DNA of 64,000 nt from Agarophyton chilense (taxonomy: Eukaryota; Rhodophyta; Florideophyceae; Gracilariales; Gracilariaceae). The translations under genes and the position numbers were made by a program. Below the pieces are notes generated by a model. It searched no databases, was not told the origin of the DNA, and was given only the letters and a program-made list of their open reading frames with translations. This document shows positions 42,520-51,989 of this stretch, piece by piece. Where the stretch lies: assembly GCA_030374765.1 (NCBI GenBank), contig JARGXX010000099.1, positions 2,232,001 to 2,296,000 on the forward strand, written 5' to 3'. Every line of letters begins with the position of its first letter. The first letter of the stretch is position 1.

Positions 42520-43779
42520 ATGGTTGTCCTCTCTTGGAACTTGGCAAGATTGGCGCGTAATAAAACGGCGGACAGTATCGTCCTGGTGAAGAAATCGTGC
42601 ATTGAAAGTGTACTACAGACATCAACAAATTTTTATCGGGTAACACGCCCGTTTTCGAATCGGCTACACTCGTTTGTCGATAGAGTCATTGTCACTGTGC
42701 AGGCTGGCGACGGGGGATCGGGCTGTGCCTCATTTGCCAGAGGTCCAAACCAGGAAATCGCGCCTCCGGATGGGGGACATGGCGGTAAGGGGGGCTCGGT
42801 TTGGTTGCAGGCGTCAACCCGATGTAATTCACTACGAATGTCCTCTCACACCCTCAAGGCGGAGAATGGTCGTCCAGGAATGTCTGCGAAGCGAAAAGGA
42901 GGCTGTGGTGACGATCTGATTGTTAATGTGCCCCCTGGAACCATAGTTCGCGAGTTGCTCTCCCTTCCAAAAGATTTTAACTTGGAATTAGTGGAAGATG
43001 TGGATTACTCTTACGAGAATTTGCTAGAAAGCGAACATGAGCAACCTAGTTCAATTCTTGTGTGTGAACTGAACCAAGATGGACAAAGGGCTGAAATGGT
43101 CAAAGGAGGATGCGGTGGTCGCGGTAATATCGCTTTCAAATCCTCTCGTAACAGATCCCCCACAAACGCGGATATTGGAGAGAGAGGACAGAAGAAGCGA
43201 CTGGAACTTGAACTGAAGACGATCGCTGATGTGGGCCTTGTAGGCTTTCCAAACGCCGGAAAAAGTACGTTTTTGCGCGCAATCTCGAGTGCGAAACCCA
43301 AGGTTGCATCTTATCCGTTTACGACTCTTCGCCCACATATTGGTGTTGTGAACTCAGATTCTGTGAACTGGCAGGATAGACGAAAGTTTACTGTAGCCGA
43401 CATTCCCGGTCTTATTGAAGGAGCACATGAGAATCGCGGGCTTGGACACGAGTTCTTGAGGCATATAGAAAGAACTGCGTTTCTTGTCTATGTCCTGGAT
43501 CTCTCCTCTGACAAAGGGACTGCTGTTCTACATTTTGACATACTGCGTAACGAATTGGAAATGCACGCGTCAGGGTTGTCGGACAGGTTAGGTTGCATTG
43601 TAGCGAACAAAATGGATGCTGGAGAAATTGCGGTAGCCAATTTGACCCATTTACTGGAACATGTCGGAAATCACATGGCGATATTCCCTACGTCTGCGTG
43701 GCATCAAACTGGGATTGAGGATGTTGTAAAGCATATATCAGTGTCTCTCCCGATAAAAACCTCGATGCTGGGGAAATAA
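42520..43779 (+). CDS. Mitochondrial Obg-family GTPase (MTG2/GTPBP5 type)
   Basis: A 419-aa single-exon protein. After a basic N-terminal leader (LARLARNKTADS, likely organelle targeting) comes the glycine-rich Obg fold: FVDRVIVTVQAGDGGSGCAS, PDGGHGGKGGSVWLQA, then KGGCGGRGN. The G domain follows with GFPNAGKST (G1), TTLRPHIG (G2 region), DIPGLIEGAHENRGLGHEFL (G3 and following), NKMD (G4) and TSA (G5). Obg proteins bind the large ribosomal subunit during late assembly; eukaryotic MTG2/GTPBP5 does this in mitochondria, and plants also have a plastid form. The leader does not let me separate mitochondrion from plastid with certainty. The C-terminal Obg extension of bacteria is absent, as in organelle forms. 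Confidence 0.9.
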   Translation: MVVLSWNLARLARNKTADSIVLVKKSCIESVLQTSTNFYRVTRPFSNRLHSFVDRVIVTVQAGDGGSGCASFARGPNQEIAPPDGGHGGKGGSVWLQASTRCNSLRMSSHTLKAENGRPGMSAKRKGGCGDDLIVNVPPGTIVRELLSLPKDFNLELVEDVDYSYENLLESEHEQPSSILVCELNQDGQRAEMVKGGCGGRGNIAFKSSRNRSPTNADIGERGQKKRLELELKTIADVGLVGFPNAGKSTFLRAISSAKPKVASYPFTTLRPHIGVVNSDSVNWQDRRKFTVADIPGLIEGAHENRGLGHEFLRHIERTAFLVYVLDLSSDKGTAVLHFDILRNELEMHASGLSDRLGCIVANKMDAGEIAVANLTHLLEHVGNHMAIFPTSAWHQTGIEDVVKHISVSLPIKTSMLGK

Positions 43780-44209
43780 GCCCGTGGGGTGTATTCTGTT
43801 GGCTTGAGGATGGAACCTGGGCCGCGAGGAAGCTAAAGGCTGAAGAACGATAAGAAACACGCTGGGTAACCTTATCTTCGCATGAGCGACCCGCTCAGTG
43901 TAGACGATGGAGAGACCAGTGATATGGCTGTTTCGGTCATTTTTCCGTTCCATCCAAATCTCGGAGCAAAAAGCATGGATGTGGAATAGCGAAGTGCTCA
44001 AATGTCACCAAGTGCAACTCAAAATCCTTCGCGTTTTAAATTGTTCGTTTAAATTTTGAAGCTGACGGGATGACGTAAACCGGGTGGTTATCAGGGCAAC
44101 AGGTCTCAAGAACATACACCTTTCCAGAATGTTGCTCCCCTCCACCACAGGATACAGGATTATTCAGGACGAAACTTTGAATCAAACTTGAGTGCCCTCG
44201 CACTTCGAA
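43780..44209. other. Intergenic, nothing recognised
   Basis: A minus-strand frame of 87 codons (43738-44001) overlaps the Obg 3' end and has no domain. The region presumably holds the EF-hand gene promoter. Confidence 0.5.
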
Positions 44210-44751
44210 ATGAGCTCTTCATCATCAGCGACCAGAGTTACGTCCGATGATGATGAGAATCTTAGAGCAATCTTTGACGTATTTGATCCGTCTGGAAAGG
44301 GTTAGTTACGAAATGCAGCGAAACCAAACGTGTACACACTGAGGAGCACTAACTACGTTCTCATTTTAAAACATTACCAATAGGTTGCGTCCCGACCGAC
44401 CGCATCGCTAGCATCATCCGCGCTGCGGGCGAATACCCTACAGAGGTAACCGTGAGCGAACTGATAAACAAATACAGTATAAGCGGTGATACGGTTACCT
44501 TCGAACAATTCGTTTCCGCCATTTGCGAAGTGCGGAAAAAGCACAAAAAGCTTTCTACTTCGGAAGTAGAAGCAGCATTTCGAATTTTCGATTCGTCACC
44601 GTATGTTGCTGTTGCTGACTTGAAAAAAACTTTGACACAGTTCGGAGAGAAACTCTGTGAAGAAGAAATTGATCGACTCGTGAATCTTGTGGGAACAACG
44701 GAAGATGGGCGTATTGATAAGAAAGAAATGGCCTTACAGTTAACGTCTTAG
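44210..44751 (+). CDS. EF-hand (calmodulin-superfamily) protein, one intron
   Basis: Exon 1 is 44210-44300 and exon 2 is 44384-44751. The 83-nt intron has a GTTAGT donor, a CACTAAC branch-like site and a TAG acceptor, and splicing keeps phase (FDPSGKG|CVPTDR). The 152-aa product has the two-lobe, four-hand calmodulin layout: IFDVFDPSGKGCV, the short YSISGDTVTFEQFVSAI, AAFRIFDSSPYVAVADL, and LVGTTEDGRIDKKEM. Most loops lack several Ca2+ ligands; only the fourth keeps the D-G-x-I and final acidic positions. It may therefore act as a light-chain-like or regulatory partner with little calcium binding. Family members that look similar are myosin light chains and EFCAB2-type proteins; I cannot choose between them. 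Confidence 0.75.
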
Positions 44752-44769
44752 TGTTCACGTTAATATCGA

Positions 44770-45927
44770 TCAGAACCAGTAGTTGATAGATATTGATGAC
44801 GAAATTGCACGGACCCAGTGCCAGTATTGAGCTGGTATGTATACGCCATCTCCTGGTTCCAAGCGTAGAGTCGTACCGTGCGCTTCTGCAAAGCGAGGAA
44901 ACCTCACGAGATCGGGCTTTGTGATATCAACGGGAGATATGTTATCGTTCGGGTTCGTTTGATAAAGCAGATGGCTTTGATCTGGGTCTATTAAGACTAT
45001 CTCTTTGTGCCCGACGAGCTGGACTAATATGTTATCCGCAGAATCAAAGTGCAGTTTTGTCCCGGTCCCTGATGAACCCATCCACAGGTTAACGAGGTCA
45101 GCCTCCGTCTTTCCGACCACATTTAAGTACTGAGGCGTTCTGACATCGTTTCTCAAGTCCGGAATGTAATTTAGAACAGGGTGCTGAGCCATATATATAT
45201 TCTCCCGAATTTCTGTGTGGGCCTTTCGTGTCATCATGTCTATAACTTCTGCTAGAGAAGAAAACTTCTCTTCCATCCTTCCCGACGGCGATTTGTATTC
45301 TATAGGGACAATTCGATGCCCGTGACGGTTCCCAAGATATTTCGGATCACACCATTTCTGAACAGATGGCCAAGAACAAGCCAGCTTTCTAATAACAATA
45401 GGTTTGTCGTTCTTAAAGAATTCGGAAAAGTCTTCTACACTGAAATGTCCCTCTGTGACTTCCGAGCATTTGGCATTCATGTTCTTCTTCGCGAAACACC
45501 TGCTATCGCTTTTTTCAAAGAACCTGGCCCCCTCTTTAATGATTCGAGAATTGTGCGATAGAAGGTCTTGTTCATTCAAGACTATAAAGTCCAAAAGCGG
45601 CTGCCCTACAGGCATGCCAATCATAATGAGAGCCATATCTGCGCTTCGACAGGCATCTTTGAAGCGTCCTTGCGTGGCATGCAGTATGCATGAACTTGCT
45701 GCAGCCATTGCAAGTGCGCCACTTGCAACAGGCAAATCGTTCACTGCAATCTTTTCCAACTGTTCTGGTTCCGAAAATGGAAGTTGATGGACCATTCGAG
45801 CCAACAGAGAACGCCCGCATGCTCGCAACTCGTCTTCAATGAGCTTTTTTCGGGACACAACGAGTTCGGTAATAAGCTCCACAACAAGTCGGATTCTGGA
45901 AGAGTCGTTTTGCTTGTCCTCTTCCAT
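44770..45927 (-). CDS. JmjC-domain oxygenase, JMJD5/KDM8-like
   Basis: A 385-aa single-exon protein. The C-terminal half (residues about 160-385) is a JmjC domain: ENIYMAQHPVLNYIPDLRND, then LVNLWMGSSGTGTKLHFDSA, where His293 and Asp295 are the first two Fe(II) ligands. VQLVGHKEIVLIDPDQ, LVRFPRFAEA and LEPGDGVYIPAQYWHWVRA follow, with His370 as the third ligand. The order and spacing match JMJD5. An N-terminal helical region (residues 1-150) is also typical of that family. These enzymes use Fe(II) and 2-oxoglutarate; JMJD5 is described as an arginyl hydroxylase or a histone-tail protease or demethylase, so the substrate is left open. It ends 18 bases from the EF-hand gene. Confidence 0.85.
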   Translation of the reverse strand: MEEDKQNDSSRIRLVVELITELVVSRKKLIEDELRACGRSLLARMVHQLPFSEPEQLEKIAVNDLPVASGALAMAAASSCILHATQGRFKDACRSADMALIMIGMPVGQPLLDFIVLNEQDLLSHNSRIIKEGARFFEKSDSRCFAKKNMNAKCSEVTEGHFSVEDFSEFFKNDKPIVIRKLACSWPSVQKWCDPKYLGNRHGHRIVPIEYKSPSGRMEEKFSSLAEVIDMMTRKAHTEIRENIYMAQHPVLNYIPDLRNDVRTPQYLNVVGKTEADLVNLWMGSSGTGTKLHFDSADNILVQLVGHKEIVLIDPDQSHLLYQTNPNDNISPVDITKPDLVRFPRFAEAHGTTLRLEPGDGVYIPAQYWHWVRAISSSISINYWF

Positions 45928-47519
45928 TGCAAGGTAGATATTTCGGAAACCTGATCAACTCTTTAGTTACCAGTCGTGGCAGGGAATGGAGAAGAATTGG
46001 TGCAGATTGGGGCGATAATTTAACCAGCATGCGAGCTGTGCTTTAAGAACAATAAAGGCTCAAAGTTTATCTTCGTGACACGGAGAAGACCCGGGAATGC
46101 ATCAAATTCTTTACATCATATTCGCCGATCATCTTTCAGTTTCAGTGCATAACCGGTTGATGAAAAACATCACCCTTTTTTAGGGGTGAAATCGGTCTCA
46201 GTGTAGGGTGAGATCACCCCCACTCTCACACAGGTCTAAAAACGAGGAAACTCAGTTCGCTGCGGGGATTGTTAACGCTGTACCCTTCGTACATACGTCT
46301 GGCGCCTGGTTCATATGCCTTTTCGCGAAGCAACGGGAGCGTTCTCTTGTCCCGGCACTTGACCGCGACTCTTTCGGCACGCTCTTTGGCGGACGCTCCT
46401 TCTTTCGCCGCAGAATTTTTTGTAAAACAATCTTTTTAGTTTTCTTATGCCTTTCCCAATGACGTGGGAGCACTATCGTCTTGTAGCTTAAATGTCGATT
46501 AAGAACAAAATCTTGTGACGGCAATGCACTGCTATTGACAGATTTGCAATTCCGGCTGAGAGTGCAACTTTGATGGATGACTCATTTGCGAAGTTAAATT
46601 CCTTTTATAACCAGTTAAGGCATTGAAACAGGAGTGAAACCACTGACGAAGTCTTTGCAATATCTCGAGATGGGAAGTCATTGCCTGAATGACTCTGGCG
46701 ACTTAAAAATATTTTTGGGAACACCCAAATTGCAAAACGGAGCAGGACAAGAACGTTTTGTACGCAAGAGCACTATACACGACAGTGTTGCATGGAGTTG
46801 TTTCAAACCATTTCAATTCACCGCCGTGATAAAGACGTGTGTTTTCATGGCGACAAGCTCCCCGCATGGGTTTGGGCCATTTCGCTCCAATGAAATTCCC
46901 CTGCAGACAATCATTCGCGAAACCTGCCATTGGGTTGTATTTGTTGTTATATCAGTTACCACTAGCACTCCATTTATCCGAGACCGAGACATGAAGCTAC
47001 AAAAGACCATGAAATGTATTGCCGGAATAAACGGAGAGATCAATCTCAAAGGTGATGTACGGAGGTAGAGCTGTGACGGGTGGTTGCTACACAAATTGAA
47101 GTTTTTTATTTGGGCGATTGCAGCTCTTGCGGATGTTGATCTTGATTTCAGCGCTGTTCTCGCTTGCCACTATTGCGCTGCACTTCCACGGACCAACAGC
47201 GCCTCGAACTGCTGCGCGTCTGCCCGGCGGCCAAGCACGGTCAAGTGGTAAACTTTGACGCCGCTCCATCTTCGGTACAGTCTTACGGCCTACAAACCTG
47301 TACCCGAAACCTCTTTTTCTGACAGGTTTCCTGCTGTCATTCATTTCTCCAACTATGCCCATGCATGCTGATTGAGCGTCTCACCTGCTGTCACTCGAGT
47401 TGCCTACTCAGACGTCCACAACTCCGCCCACCGCACGTTGACCGTATGCTATTGAATCTCACACACCATAACAAGACAACCTTCTGTTCCTCACAGCTCC
47501 GACCACCAGCATTGAAAAT
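45928..47519. other. Intergenic, weak frames only
   Basis: The longest gap in the gene-dense half. Frames of 80-144 codons occur on both strands (46208-46462, 46634-47068 and 47087-47362) with no domain, signal peptide or recognisable homologue. It must hold the promoters of the JmjC gene (left) and the FANCI-like gene (right). Confidence 0.4.
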
Positions 47520-50500
47520 ATGGCTTCGCCGGATACGGCAGATGTTATCGGTAACGTGGTTCGCACATTTGAATCCGATGCGTCCACCGACGCCGTCGAG
47601 TCCCTTCTCAGGTCCATGCAATCTACCACCATTACATTGATTATTGGATCTATTCGCAACCCTCCGTCTCATATTTCTCCTATCAGGCTTCTGCGCGCTC
47701 TATGGAGTGTTTCTACGCTCAGACCAACCATTCTCACAAACCTGTCTGAGGCAATGTCCCCAAAATTCACTCAAGTTGATGCATCTTTGCTTGAAGAAGT
47801 CGATTTTCTTTTGGTGGCAGATGCGAGAAATTCGAACCGGTCGCATGAAAGGAGACTAAAAGACATTTCCTTGTGCGCTTCATCTATTGCAAAACAGTCA
47901 AAGGAAGTTTATTCACCCGTTTACGGACCACTTCTTGTTTATTGTGCTCGTGCTGCCAGCATGGTAAGTACACTACAAGCACGAGATGTTCGCACCAAGA
48001 TTCTTCAGTTTTTGCTTATATCTATGTGTGATGATGAAAACATTGCCGTGCAGGCGGTCATTGCTCTGCTGGAAAATGAGCTGGGCATCGCCGATGAAGA
48101 AGAAAAGGTCATGATGAACATAATATTGCGTTTTGTTTCCACCAACTGTTTAGATGGTGATCTCCCAGATGTCCTGCGTGCCATTTTGTTCAGTCTAACC
48201 AAAACAAACAGCAGCCATAAGACCTACGTTCTTAGCTGGCTTGTATTTGTCATCATCCGAAGAGCCACTGGAGATGTTCTTGGTGAGGTAATCAATGTCG
48301 TCGACGTAATGGTTTTAGATAGCGAGGTCGTTTGTGACAGAATAGCCACAGCTTTTTGGAGCATCATCACCTACTCAAGTCGTGAAGGACATTCTTCTCA
48401 AAAGCGTTTTCGTTTTAGCCCATCCCATATCGCTGTGTTGTATTGCATTCTTAGCGACGCCTCTACGGAGGCACAACAGGAGTACCTGTATCATATATTG
48501 GAGAGAATACTGTTAGATCCTTCAGTTTCATTCGACATTTCAACCGCTGCGTCGTCATCTGCTTCAGCCGGAGATGTGGAATTTCGGAGAAAGGCCACTT
48601 TTGTCGAGAGCATCAAAATTCCTGGTGTACAGAACAGATCTCAAACCATTGTGGAATTCTATGAAAATCTTCTATGGAAGTCCAAGAAGTTACAAGATTG
48701 GGGCTCTATGATGCTTTTGGAATTATTTGCATGGGTAGCGGAAAGCCGGCGAAGCATACTCAACAATATCTTCGGAACTATTGTACAGACAGAAGCAACA
48801 GATGATGTTGTTAATGCTTTCTGTACCTTGTACGAGAGAATCACTATCACTCCTCGGTCTGCATTTGCACTTCGTGATTGTCAAGGAGTATTGAAAGAAG
48901 CTCTGGAGCTTGTTTCTCTCCTCCCAGCCCCGTATGATTATCGTGTTTTGAAGGCATCTGTACCAATATTTGTAACATGCCCTAATCTAACTGACTTTAT
49001 GCTAATGTACCTACGAAAGGCTTCTGGTTCCAGATCCCGGAAGTTCCAGATTATTGCGTGCACTGGGCTACTAACTATTTTGGAGCAGGATTTCATTTCA
49101 AAAGAAACCGCAGAAGCATGCTGTGCAACATTGAAGCTTATGATGCAAACGAGTGACAATACCGTCAAGTCCTATTTGATCACATATGTTCTCAAGTTTC
49201 TGAGGAGAAAACCACGGCACGCTGGAAGAATTTCCGATTTGAGTGCATTGCTCATGAAACAATTCATGGTTGTGTTGGAAAGGCCTGATGGATCCTCGAA
49301 AGAGAAGGATTGTACTAATCCAATCGATTGTAGTTCAGGAAGACCACATATCTCCCTGAATTTGGCGAATTGTTTCGGCGAAATCTATGGCGAATACATA
49401 TTAAGAGAACCAGTTTCTTTGTTGGCAAAATTCTGTTTTACCTTTTCAGCTAGAGAAGAGAGAATGGACAAGTACATGAAACTTTACATTACGTACTTGG
49501 GAAACCCCAGCGGGGCCCTTTCGGATGCTTGCCTGGTTTCAACATCAAAAGCCCCCATACTTCCAAGAGTGAAGACACTCAGTGAACAGTTTGACGTACT
49601 GTTTGGAACAGGAAGTGTAGCCGTGGGCTTAAGTCATTGTCTGGCGTACGGACTATGTCTGATTATAAGAGATCACTTGGACGGAAGGTCTCCATCGGGT
49701 AAAAGCAACGATGAACGCTCAAAACGAAATTTAGGTCAACCGCCGCAGTTTGCTTCGATGACGGCCCGCGAGGCTGCCTCGAAGTTGCACAGTTACACAT
49801 TGCAGTCCATGTTAACGGAGAGTATTACTTTTCGCGAAAGATTAGAAGCCCTTAAGATCACAGCGAGGATCCAAGATAATGACGAGGTAACGGTTTTTCT
49901 CAAGAAGAAAATTTGCTCCGAAGTTCTTCGAAGACTACAGCTTGACTTAAAAGCAGATCTTCTGGGTGACAGAGAAAGACTTCCAAAAGAGAAAGACGTT
50001 CAAGACATGGTGTTGGTTCTATGCTCGTTGTATTGCGCTAATTGTCCATGGCTAATGCAGCGGGACTCCGAAACAGGTCAAGAAAATATTCCAGATGTAC
50101 GAAGACAAACCGATACAGCAATTTGTTCCACCAACTCTGGATCAAGTGAAGGCGAACAAGACCCACATCGGGTTACTTCATCAATTGTATTCCAGAAGCT
50201 TTTGTCACATTCTCATCTTTCTAATGATATTCGAAGTGTTCTGGAACCGCGGCAATTACTGGTTCTCGGTCCTTCGTTGAGCATAGCTGTCCGCCACTCA
50301 GTATTGAGTATTTTAATCACCTTGTATTCGTATGGATGTCTGAAGAATGAAATGAAAGTATTTGTACAATTATTGCGACCAGTAGCCATAAAGGGTGACA
50401 AGACTTTGAAAGAAGGGCAAAGCGACAAATCCTCCTTGGCTCATCAAAAGGAAGACTTGTCCAATGATGAAATGTCTGCTTCGGTAGAAGACGTTGTTCA

Positions 50501-51920
50501 TCTCGTCTTGAAAACGATTCGTTTGGAGTTCGCGAATAGTATGAGCGTTGGTTTAACTCTTTCGTACCTGGAATTGGTATCGCTCATAATCGAAATCGTG
50601 AGAGGAAAGGGCGAAGCGTGTCTGAAAAGGATTGGAGCACAGGTGTTTACCGCGATCACAGACATTTTACGAGAGTACTCCGTAAGGCATGCTACAGTAT
50701 TACGGGAAATGCTGAGGCTCTGTCTAAAATGTTTGGAAACAAGGGCGGCGATGGAATTCATTCAACGAATACTTGTATGGCTTGGCAACAGCTCGTCACT
50801 TCTGAATTCGCGTTTCTCAGTTGAAGATTTTGATGATAACAACCTGAATGTAGTGGATTTTGATCCAGATATTGTCGCAGAAGGCAGGGCGCTCGATGCT
50901 GAGTTTTCGGATGGTGAAGAAAGGGATGATGCCTCATGCACCCGTCCATCTACATCAGATCTTCAAAATGCTGCCCAACTCGAAACACATACAGCTGAAA
51001 ATCGGGCTTCAAAACCGGAAGATGACGATCGCAGCGAGACAACTGAGGCTGATGCACCACATAGTACACAAGAGTCAGGTTCGTCTATGCCAGAAGGCAA
51101 GTCGGTTACTTCATTATGCCTCGACGAGACAGCGGAAGTAGGTTTGCTATCCATTGTTACGGTTCTAGGGTACTGCCAGGGTATTGTCAATCACGAGGTA
51201 CGAAAGAATCGGATGATCGTCAAAGAAGGCAAAGATTCTGATTCAACCTCAAGCTCTTCCGAACGTTGTTGTTCTGCTCGGATCGCAAGTATCTTACGAG
51301 ATTTTTGCAACACGAGTTTTGCGAAATTAGTGTCACCAAAGCAGAGAGCATGGCCGGATGTGTTAGTGAAGAAAGTCGACTATATACTTCTCGGGCTTCT
51401 CGAGTATGCAGAACTGAAGTTACGGTTTGCGGTCAGGTCTGCACGTCGGGGTTCTAGTGCTGAACGTTGCACGTCGATGTTCCGAGCGGCATTATCTACT
51501 TTACAAAGTCTTTACGATGAATCCGCTTCGAAGTCATCCGTCTTTGCCACAACCAAGGCTATGTCCCGCCTTAACAAAGCCTCTCTCGAGGAAAAGCTGA
51601 AGACGACATCGTTGGAAGTTTCTCAGGTTGTGCGTGAAAAGCCAGAGGCTTTCGACGAAAACACCTCAAGAGATTGGAAAGCCGTCGTGAAGAATTTGAA
51701 CAAAGACAGCAATGCCTCGATAAGCAGAGCATTAGGAACCCTTGGTAAAGAAGGCTCAGAAGGGGTTTCCGAACATTTGCGTGTTTCTCATCCACGAAAG
51801 CGCCAACGTCTTCGGAGTCGAAATTCTGGTATCGATGATTGGTTACAAGACGAACGAGGGGATGATAACTTTGCGGACCTCGAAGACTTTATTGTCCCCA
51901 TGGATGCTATAGACCAATAA
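47520..51920 (+). CDS. FANCI-like helical-repeat protein
   Basis: A 1,466-aa single-exon protein made almost entirely of amphipathic helices, as in FANCI and FANCD2. The best segment is residues about 465-525: SLLPAPYDYRVLKASVPIF, LMLMYLRK-like (here FMLMYLRKASGSRSRKF) and CTGLLTILEQDF. It aligns in order with the FANCI block around its monoubiquitinated lysine (LPLQTVQRLLK.., RK..ARKSAVAGFLLLL). Lys508 here falls at the position of human Lys523. The C-terminal fifth has an acidic Ser-rich loop (residues 1120-1190), then more helices and a basic nuclear-type motif (PRKRQRLRSRN), ending acidic. FANCI pairs with FANCD2 to clamp DNA at interstrand cross-links. FANCD2 is the main alternative. The stop lies 69 bases from that of MSH3. 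Confidence 0.55.
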   Translation: MASPDTADVIGNVVRTFESDASTDAVESLLRSMQSTTITLIIGSIRNPPSHISPIRLLRALWSVSTLRPTILTNLSEAMSPKFTQVDASLLEEVDFLLVADARNSNRSHERRLKDISLCASSIAKQSKEVYSPVYGPLLVYCARAASMVSTLQARDVRTKILQFLLISMCDDENIAVQAVIALLENELGIADEEEKVMMNIILRFVSTNCLDGDLPDVLRAILFSLTKTNSSHKTYVLSWLVFVIIRRATGDVLGEVINVVDVMVLDSEVVCDRIATAFWSIITYSSREGHSSQKRFRFSPSHIAVLYCILSDASTEAQQEYLYHILERILLDPSVSFDISTAASSSASAGDVEFRRKATFVESIKIPGVQNRSQTIVEFYENLLWKSKKLQDWGSMMLLELFAWVAESRRSILNNIFGTIVQTEATDDVVNAFCTLYERITITPRSAFALRDCQGVLKEALELVSLLPAPYDYRVLKASVPIFVTCPNLTDFMLMYLRKASGSRSRKFQIIACTGLLTILEQDFISKETAEACCATLKLMMQTSDNTVKSYLITYVLKFLRRKPRHAGRISDLSALLMKQFMVVLERPDGSSKEKDCTNPIDCSSGRPHISLNLANCFGEIYGEYILREPVSLLAKFCFTFSAREERMDKYMKLYITYLGNPSGALSDACLVSTSKAPILPRVKTLSEQFDVLFGTGSVAVGLSHCLAYGLCLIIRDHLDGRSPSGKSNDERSKRNLGQPPQFASMTAREAASKLHSYTLQSMLTESITFRERLEALKITARIQDNDEVTVFLKKKICSEVLRRLQLDLKADLLGDRERLPKEKDVQDMVLVLCSLYCANCPWLMQRDSETGQENIPDVRRQTDTAICSTNSGSSEGEQDPHRVTSSIVFQKLLSHSHLSNDIRSVLEPRQLLVLGPSLSIAVRHSVLSILITLYSYGCLKNEMKVFVQLLRPVAIKGDKTLKEGQSDKSSLAHQKEDLSNDEMSASVEDVVHLVLKTIRLEFANSMSVGLTLSYLELVSLIIEIVRGKGEACLKRIGAQVFTAITDILREYSVRHATVLREMLRLCLKCLETRAAMEFIQRILVWLGNSSSLLNSRFSVEDFDDNNLNVVDFDPDIVAEGRALDAEFSDGEERDDASCTRPSTSDLQNAAQLETHTAENRASKPEDDDRSETTEADAPHSTQESGSSMPEGKSVTSLCLDETAEVGLLSIVTVLGYCQGIVNHEVRKNRMIVKEGKDSDSTSSSSERCCSARIASILRDFCNTSFAKLVSPKQRAWPDVLVKKVDYILLGLLEYAELKLRFAVRSARRGSSAERCTSMFRAALSTLQSLYDESASKSSVFATTKAMSRLNKASLEEKLKTTSLEVSQVVREKPEAFDENTSRDWKAVVKNLNKDSNASISRALGTLGKEGSEGVSEHLRVSHPRKRQRLRSRNSGIDDWLQDERGDDNFADLEDFIVPMDAIDQ

Positions 51921-51989
51921 TATTGCTATTCCCTTTGTGCTAAACAAGACATGTTCATTTGGCTCACAGAAAATTTGTAATACGAGTCC

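Noticed and set aside
46634-47068. 144-codon plus-strand frame as a gene
   Set aside because: No domain, an overlapping frame of similar size on the other strand, and no sign of selection visible by eye.
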